Part shown: in pieces, positions 59,055-64,000 of the stretch
How the letters are laid out: the number at the start of each line of letters is the position of its first letter
Position numbering within the stretch: the stretch's first letter is position 1
Origin: CBFHND01 sp965657085
Lineage (GTDB): Bacteria; Pseudomonadota; Alphaproteobacteria; Rhodobacterales; Rhodobacteraceae
Assembly (NCBI GenBank): GCA_965657085.1
Contig: CBFHND010000001.1
Location: 124,001-188,000, forward strand
Length of the DNA stretch: 64,000 nucleotides
Direction of reading: 5' to 3'
Program-made: the position numbers and the translations under genes
The notes under the pieces: model-generated
Seen by the model: only the letters and a program-made list of their open reading frames with translations
What the model was told of the DNA's origin: nothing
The model's database searches: none

Positions 59055-61327
59055 GCGTGTCGAAGCCCCTGCCCCATGACGCCGCCCACCTGCATGTGAC
59101 CGGACAGGCGCGGTATGTGGACGATATCCCGACACCGCGCGGCACCTTGCATCTGGCGTTCGGCACCAGCCTGGTGGCCGCCGGAACGCTTAAAGCTCTC
59201 GACCTGTCGCAAGTGCGCGCGGCACCCGGCGTGCGCGCGGTGCTTGTGGCCGGCGATCTGCCCTTTGCCAATGATGTTTCGCCTTCGGTCCATGATGAAC
59301 CTTTGCTGGCGGATGGCGCTGTGCATTATGCAGGGCAGCCGATTTTCCTTGTGGTGGCGGACAGCCATTTGGCCGCACGCCACGCCGCGCGGCGGGCCGA
59401 GGTGGAGATTGCGGAAACCGATCCGATCCTCAGCATCGAGGCCGCCGGGGCCGCGAACAGCCGGTTCGAGGACGGGCCGCGCATTTACGCGCGGGGTGAT
59501 CTGGACGCAGGTTTTGCCGCTTGCCCGCACCGCCTTCAGGGCGAGATCACCATGGGCGGTCAGGAACATTTCTATCTGGAAGGGCAAGCGGCGCTGGCCT
59601 TGCCGGGGGAGGATGGCGAGATGCTGGTGCACAGTTCCACCCAGCATCCCACGGAGATTCAGCACAAGGTGGCCGAGGCCATTGGCCTTCATATGAACAT
59701 GGTGCGGGTGGAGACCCGGCGCATGGGTGGCGGGTTTGGCGGCAAGGAAAGTCAGGGCAACGCGCTGGCCGTCGCCTGTGCGGTCGCGGCCCGGCTGACC
59801 GGCCTGCCCTGCAAGATGCGCTATGACCGTGATGACGACATGATCATCACGGGCAAGCGGCATGATTTCCGCATCCGCTATGATGTGGGGTTTGATGATG
59901 CCGGGCGGATCACGGCGCTGGATGTGCGCCACGACACGCGCTGCGGCTGGGCCATGGATCTGAGCCTGCCGGTGGCGGACCGTGCCATGCTGCATGCCGA
60001 CAATGCCTACTTCCTGCCTGCCGTGCGCATCGAAAGCCACCGCTGGCGCACCAACATGCAAAGTGCCACGGCCTTTCGGGGCTTTGGCGGGCCGCAGGGC
60101 ATGTTGGGCATGGAACGTGTGATCGACCATGTGGCCCATGCGACCGGGCTGGACCCGTTGCAGGTGCGGCGGGTGAACTTTTACGCCGGCACGCGCAACA
60201 CGACGCCGTACGGGCAGGGTGTCGAGGATTTCATCGGCGACCGGATGACGGACGCGCTTGTCGAGACTGCGGGGTACAACGCCCGACGCGCCGCCGTGGA
60301 GGATTGGAATGCCAGCAACGACATCATCAAGAAGGGCCTCGCGCTGACGCCGGTGAAATTCGGCATTTCGTTCACGCTGACGCATCTCAATCAGGCGGGC
60401 GCGCTTGTACATGTCTATTCCGATGGATCGGTGCATCTGAACCATGGCGGGACCGAGATGGGTCAGGGGTTGTTCCAGAAGGTGGCGCAGGTCGCGGCCA
60501 GCCGCTTTGGTCTGCCGCTGGCATCCGTCCGCATAACCGCCACCGACACCGCGAAGGTGCCCAACACATCGGCCACTGCCGCATCTTCGGGCAGTGATCT
60601 GAACGGCATGGCGGTCAAGGCCGCCTGTGACACCATACGCGAGCGTATGTCGGCACACCTTGCGCAATTGCATCAATGCAAGCCGCAGGACGTGACCTTT
60701 GCGGACGGCCGGGTATCAGCGGGCGATGCTGCCTATAGCTTTGCCGAAGTGGCGACCCTGTGTCATCAGGCCCGCATCAGCCTGTCGTCAACCGGGTTCT
60801 ACAAGACGCCCGACATCGAATGGGACCGGATCAAGGGCCATGGCCGCCCGTTTTTCTACTTTGCCTACGGTGTGGCGGCGGTAGAGGTCGCGGTGGACAC
60901 GCTGACCGGGGAAAACCGGATGCTGCAGGCCGATATCCTGCACGATGCGGGCGCTTCGCTGAACCCCGCGCTTGACATTGGACAGGTTGAGGGTGGGTTC
61001 GTGCAAGGCGCGGGGTGGCTGACCACCGAAGAGTTGGTGTGGGACGATCAGGGGCGTTTGCGGACCCATGCACCGTCCACCTACAAGATACCGGCCTGCG
61101 CCGATCGGCCCGATATCTTCAACGTGGCGCTTTGGGACGGCGAGAACCGCGCCGATACGATTTACAAATCCAAGGCCGTGGGCGAGCCGCCCTTCATGCT
61201 GGGGATCGCAACCTTCCTGGCGCTGTCGGACGCGGTCAGCGCCTGTGGTCCCGCCTATCCCGACCTGCAGGCCCCCGCGACCGCCGAAGAAGTGTTGAAC
61301 GCAATCACAAGGACGCGCCGCGCATGA
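59051..61327 (+). CDS. xdhB: xanthine dehydrogenase large (molybdopterin) subunit
   Basis: A 758-aa molybdenum-cofactor subunit that hydroxylates hypoxanthine to xanthine and urate. It has HLHVTGQARYVDDIP at the start, GGQEHFYLEGQAALA, RRMGGGFGGKESQGN, FRGFGGPQGMLGMERV and, near the C-terminus, KAVGEPPFMLGIA with the catalytic glutamate. It overlaps xdhA and xdhC by 4 bp each, a tightly coupled xdhABC operon. Confidence 0.97.
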   Translation: MSVSKPLPHDAAHLHVTGQARYVDDIPTPRGTLHLAFGTSLVAAGTLKALDLSQVRAAPGVRAVLVAGDLPFANDVSPSVHDEPLLADGAVHYAGQPIFLVVADSHLAARHAARRAEVEIAETDPILSIEAAGAANSRFEDGPRIYARGDLDAGFAACPHRLQGEITMGGQEHFYLEGQAALALPGEDGEMLVHSSTQHPTEIQHKVAEAIGLHMNMVRVETRRMGGGFGGKESQGNALAVACAVAARLTGLPCKMRYDRDDDMIITGKRHDFRIRYDVGFDDAGRITALDVRHDTRCGWAMDLSLPVADRAMLHADNAYFLPAVRIESHRWRTNMQSATAFRGFGGPQGMLGMERVIDHVAHATGLDPLQVRRVNFYAGTRNTTPYGQGVEDFIGDRMTDALVETAGYNARRAAVEDWNASNDIIKKGLALTPVKFGISFTLTHLNQAGALVHVYSDGSVHLNHGGTEMGQGLFQKVAQVAASRFGLPLASVRITATDTAKVPNTSATAASSGSDLNGMAVKAACDTIRERMSAHLAQLHQCKPQDVTFADGRVSAGDAAYSFAEVATLCHQARISLSSTGFYKTPDIEWDRIKGHGRPFFYFAYGVAAVEVAVDTLTGENRMLQADILHDAGASLNPALDIGQVEGGFVQGAGWLTTEELVWDDQGRLRTHAPSTYKIPACADRPDIFNVALWDGENRADTIYKSKAVGEPPFMLGIATFLALSDAVSACGPAYPDLQAPATAEEVLNAITRTRRA

Positions 61328-62280
61328 TCGACCTCGAAGCACTGTCGGACGCCATCGAGGCGCAAGGCCGGGTGGTGCGGATCGTACTGGCCGAGGTGCG
61401 CGGGTCCGCGCCGCGGGCGGCAGGCACCGAGATGCTGGTCTGGGCGGGCGGAACCCGTGGCACCATCGGGGGTGGACGGCTTGAGTGGGAGGCCGAGGCC
61501 GCAGCGCGCGAAATGCTGGCGCAGCACAACCCCGCGCCGGTGCTGCGCAAGCTGGCCCTTGGGCCTGCGTTGAACCAATGCTGTGGCGGGGCGGTGACGG
61601 CTATTCTGGAATGGTATGACGCCGCCCGCTACCGGGCGATCTCGTGCCCGTTTCAGGGCATTCATGTACGCCGCGTTTCAGGGGACAACGCCGACATGCC
61701 GGGCCCCTTGCGGCGCAAATGCGAGGCGACCCAGCATTCTGACGTTCCTTTGGCCATCACACTGTCCGGTGGCTGGCTGGCCGAATCCGTCTGGCGCAAC
61801 CGACAACCGGTCGTGATCTATGGGGCAGGTCATGTAGGGCGGGCCTTGGCCGCGATGCTGAACGCTTTGCCGCAGTTCGATGTTCTGGTCAGCGACGTGC
61901 GTGCGGCGGAACTGGCGCAACTGCCAGACACGATCCGCCAGACGGACCGTTTGCCCACGGAGGTTCTGGCCGAGGCGGAGGGTGACGCGATCCATCTGAT
62001 CATGACGCCCGAGCATGATTTCGATCTGGAACTCTGCCACCGGCTTCTGGGACGCGGGTTCGCCTTTGCGGGGCTGATCGGGTCGGCCACGAAATGGGCG
62101 CGGTTTCAAAAGCGCCTGGCGTCGCTTGGCCACTCGGGTGATCAGATTGCGCGCATCACATGCCCAATCGGCGCGCCGGACCTGGGAAAACACCCTCAGG
62201 CCATTGCCGTGGGGGTCTGTGCGCAGTTACTAAGGCATGCAGGCTCCGAAAGAGGGCCGAAGGGGGACGATTCCACATGA
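61324..62280 (+). CDS. xdhC: xanthine dehydrogenase accessory protein XdhC
   Basis: A 318-aa molybdenum-cofactor chaperone that loads sulfurated Moco into XdhB. The N-terminal CoxI-type part has RGSAPRAAGTEMLVW and GTIGGGRLEWEA. The CCGG motif is in NQCCGGAVTAI, and the C-terminal Rossmann part has VVIYGAGHVGRAL and FAGLIGSATK. It overlaps xdhB upstream and the ABC ATPase downstream by 4 bp each, so transport and oxidation of purines are on one transcript. Confidence 0.94.
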   Translation: MIDLEALSDAIEAQGRVVRIVLAEVRGSAPRAAGTEMLVWAGGTRGTIGGGRLEWEAEAAAREMLAQHNPAPVLRKLALGPALNQCCGGAVTAILEWYDAARYRAISCPFQGIHVRRVSGDNADMPGPLRRKCEATQHSDVPLAITLSGGWLAESVWRNRQPVVIYGAGHVGRALAAMLNALPQFDVLVSDVRAAELAQLPDTIRQTDRLPTEVLAEAEGDAIHLIMTPEHDFDLELCHRLLGRGFAFAGLIGSATKWARFQKRLASLGHSGDQIARITCPIGAPDLGKHPQAIAVGVCAQLLRHAGSERGPKGDDST

Positions 62281-63794
62281 CCAAGCCGCTGCTTGATCTT
62301 TCCGGCGTGACCAAGGCCTATCCCGGCGTGGTGGCCAACGACGATGTCAGCCTGACCATCGCCCCCGGTGAAATCCATGCGCTTCTGGGTGAGAACGGCG
62401 CGGGCAAATCAACGCTGGTCAAGATGATCTATGGGCTGGTCAAACCGGACAGCGGGCAGATGACACTGAATGGCGCGCCCTTTGCCCCGGCAGATCCGCG
62501 TGCTGCGCGCGCGGCGGGCATCGGCATGGTGTTTCAGCATTTTTCGCTTTTCGATGCGCTGAGCGTGGCGGAAAACATCGCCCTTGGCATGGAAAACGCC
62601 CCGGCGATGAGCGCGCTGGCCGCGCGGATCAAGGACGTGTCGGAGACCTATGGCCTGCCGCTGGCGCCGCACCGTCTGGTGGGCGATCTGTCTGCGGGGG
62701 AACGTCAGCGGGTGGAGATCATCCGCTGTCTGTTGCAGGACCCGCGCCTGTTGATCATGGACGAACCCACAAGCGTTCTGACCCCGCAAGAGGTCGAAAT
62801 CCTGTTTCAGACCCTGCGCAAACTCAGCGCCGAAGGCACGGCGATCCTGTATATCTCGCACAAGCTCGAAGAAATTCGCGCGCTGTGCGATGCCGCGACC
62901 ATCCTGCGGCTGGGCAAGGTTGTGGGCCACTGCGTGCCGCGCGACACCTCGGCGCGGGAGATGGCGGAAATGATGGTGGGCAGCAGTCTCAAGACACCGC
63001 AGCGCACAAGCACGGAGCCCGGCGCGGTTCTGTTGGAATTGAAGAACCTGTCTTTGCCGCCCGCGTCGGCCTTCGGGATGCCATTGCGGGACATTTCCCT
63101 GACCGTGCATGCGGGCGAGGTTCTGGGGATCGGTGGCGTGGCGGGCAACGGGCAGGATGAGTTCCTGTCGGCGCTGTCGGGCGAGGCGCGGATCCCGCAG
63201 GGCACGGTGGAATTCAAAGGGCAGGACATGGCCCCGCTGGGCCCCAATGCGCGGCGCGCCGTGGGACTGCTGGCCGCGCCAGAGGAACGGCTGGGCCATG
63301 CCGCCGCCCCCGATATGTCGCTGACCGAAAACGCCATGCTGACCGGGGCCGCCCGCGAAGGACTGGAGCGGCGCGGCTTGCTGAACTGGACCGCGGCGCG
63401 TGGTTTTGCCGACCGCATCATCGCGCAGTTCGACGTGCGCACCCCCGGCCCGGCGAATGCGGCGCGGTCATTGTCCGGGGGCAACCTGCAGAAATTCGTG
63501 ATTGGCCGCGAGGTGTTGCAGCGCCCCGAGGTTCTGGTGGTCAACCAGCCCACATGGGGCGTGGATGCCGCCGCCGCCGCCGCGATCCGGCAGGCGCTCA
63601 TTGATCTGGCAACCGGGGGGGCCGCCGTGGTCGTGATCAGTCAGGACCTGGATGAGTTGATGGAAATCTCGGACCGGTTTGCCGCCCTGAACGAAGGCCG
63701 CCTCAGCCCACCGCGCGCCACGGCGGGGTTGGACGTGGAGCAGATCGGCCTGATGCTGGGCGGGGCGCACGGAATGGAGGTGGCGCATGTGTGA
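62277..63794 (+). CDS. ABC transporter ATPase (two-domain, purine/nucleoside type)
   Basis: A 505-aa double ABC ATPase. The first half has Walker A GENGAGKST at about 36-44, LSAGERQRVEI as signature, and LLIMDEPTSVL as Walker B. The second half has a degenerate P-loop (GVAGNGQDEF) and signature LSGGNLQKFV. This layout is that of RbsA/NupA-type ATPases serving BMP-family (basic membrane protein) nucleoside importers. Coupling with xdhC suggests uptake of nucleosides or free purines. Confidence 0.92.
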   Translation: MTKPLLDLSGVTKAYPGVVANDDVSLTIAPGEIHALLGENGAGKSTLVKMIYGLVKPDSGQMTLNGAPFAPADPRAARAAGIGMVFQHFSLFDALSVAENIALGMENAPAMSALAARIKDVSETYGLPLAPHRLVGDLSAGERQRVEIIRCLLQDPRLLIMDEPTSVLTPQEVEILFQTLRKLSAEGTAILYISHKLEEIRALCDAATILRLGKVVGHCVPRDTSAREMAEMMVGSSLKTPQRTSTEPGAVLLELKNLSLPPASAFGMPLRDISLTVHAGEVLGIGGVAGNGQDEFLSALSGEARIPQGTVEFKGQDMAPLGPNARRAVGLLAAPEERLGHAAAPDMSLTENAMLTGAAREGLERRGLLNWTAARGFADRIIAQFDVRTPGPANAARSLSGGNLQKFVIGREVLQRPEVLVVNQPTWGVDAAAAAAIRQALIDLATGGAAVVVISQDLDELMEISDRFAALNEGRLSPPRATAGLDVEQIGLMLGGAHGMEVAHV

Positions 63795-63814
63795 TCGGTT
63801 GCGTCTTTTGATTT

Positions 63815-63850
63815 CGTGCCTCCGGCGGGAGTTTATTTTGCAAGATGAAG
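63815..63850 (+). repeat. intergenic interspersed element before the permease gene
   Basis: In the 66-bp spacer between the ATPase and permease genes lies CCTCCGGCGGGAGTTTATTTT followed by GCAAGATGAAGG. Its form, a short GC palindrome plus a T-rich stretch and an AAGATGAAG tail, is typical of short intergenic elements in Rhodobacteraceae as far as I recall. The XdhA insert resembles its reverse complement. Confidence 0.45.
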
Positions 63851-63860
63851 GGGTAAGGGC

Positions 63861-64000
63861 ATGATCCGCCTTGAAAAGCGCCCCCAGCCAAGCCACGCGA
63901 TGTCGCTGGCCACGCCGGTGATGGCGGTGGTTGCCACGATGATCTTTGGCGGGCTGCTGTTTGCGGTGCTGGGCAAGGACCCGGTGCAATCCATTGTCAC
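63861..64000 (+). CDS. ABC transporter permease (5' end only)
   Basis: The first 46 codons of a membrane protein, MIRLEKRPQPSHAMSLATPV, running into a hydrophobic segment (MAVVATMIFGGLLFAVLG). This N-terminus and its position after the double ATPase match the first permease of BMP-type nucleoside ABC transporters. It is cut off by the window edge. AAGGGGTAAGG lies upstream. Confidence 0.85.
   Translation, partial: MIRLEKRPQPSHAMSLATPVMAVVATMIFGGLLFAVLGKDPVQSIV

Noticed and set aside
1..64000. tRNA or rRNA genes
   Set aside because: No cloverleaf-like GTTCRANYC/TGG patterns or rRNA sequence were found by eye in the intergenic regions; a tRNA scan would be decisive.

Overview
This 64-kb window comes from a high-GC alphaproteobacterium, most likely a marine Rhodobacteraceae (Roseobacter-type). 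The evidence is the GC-rich coding style and several gene combinations typical of that family. These include an sdhCDAB operon next to ethylmalonyl-CoA pathway genes (mesaconyl-CoA hydratase and a Mcl2-type malyl-CoA thioesterase), mdh-sucCD-sucAB-lpd in one run, short-form HisG with HisZ, B12-dependent NrdJ, and small families such as DUF1194, DUF1489, DUF1737, DUF2834, DUF4344 and TIGR02302. No tRNA, rRNA, CRISPR array or intact insertion sequence was seen.

Layout. 1-4310: start of rpoC and complete rpoB (minus), with a 545-bp leader and a divergent orphan BrnA-type gene. 5340-6087: a degenerate stretch with an IS481 transposase remnant. 6088-14890: one minus-strand run, mcl2, nnrU-like, DUF1737, mch, DUF4344, DUF1194, sdhC, sdhD, sdhA, FkbM methyltransferase, lipoprotein, sdhB and a small gene. 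15209-17563: a secreted protein, a TauE-type permease and mdh. 17632-18957: a conserved protein of unknown role (minus). 19181-32126: sucC, two exported proteins, a SAM methyltransferase, two sulfotransferases, sucD, sucA, sucB, a MAPEG protein, a frameshifted zinc-ribbon gene and lpd. 32203-35473: plsC, ftsX, ftsE, and a divergent MJ0042 zinc-finger membrane protein. 35484-41480: argH, two tiny lipoproteins, DUF2834, lysA and a TIGR02302 protein (all minus). 41503-45925: TlpA, a broken phosphatase, a membrane protein with a sterol-desaturase-like enzyme, a Hint protein and an LpxR-like protein. 46026-53844: nrdJ, DUF1489, hisG-hisZ-hisS, slyX and a lipoprotein. 53943-64000: dnaE, then xdhABC running into a purine/nucleoside-type ABC transporter cut by the window edge.

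How the genes work together. Almost the whole lower TCA cycle is here (2-oxoglutarate dehydrogenase with its E3, succinyl-CoA synthetase, succinate dehydrogenase, malate dehydrogenase), next to two ethylmalonyl-CoA pathway enzymes that feed it during growth on acetate-type substrates. The sdh and suc promoters share a paired palindrome, GTGATCAC, with the two copies exactly 21 bp apart at both loci. This points to one shared regulator.

The most unusual signal is a four-unit direct repeat of CCATAC with an exact 11-bp period. It appears at three unlinked places, always in the sense orientation upstream of a housekeeping gene (rpoB, lpd, hisS), with a single related copy upstream of ftsE. Other points of interest are sulfotransferase and methyltransferase genes embedded inside TCA operons, a palindromic interspersed element that appears to have inserted in frame into xdhA, a low-GC mosaic patch in hisS, and two frameshifted genes.
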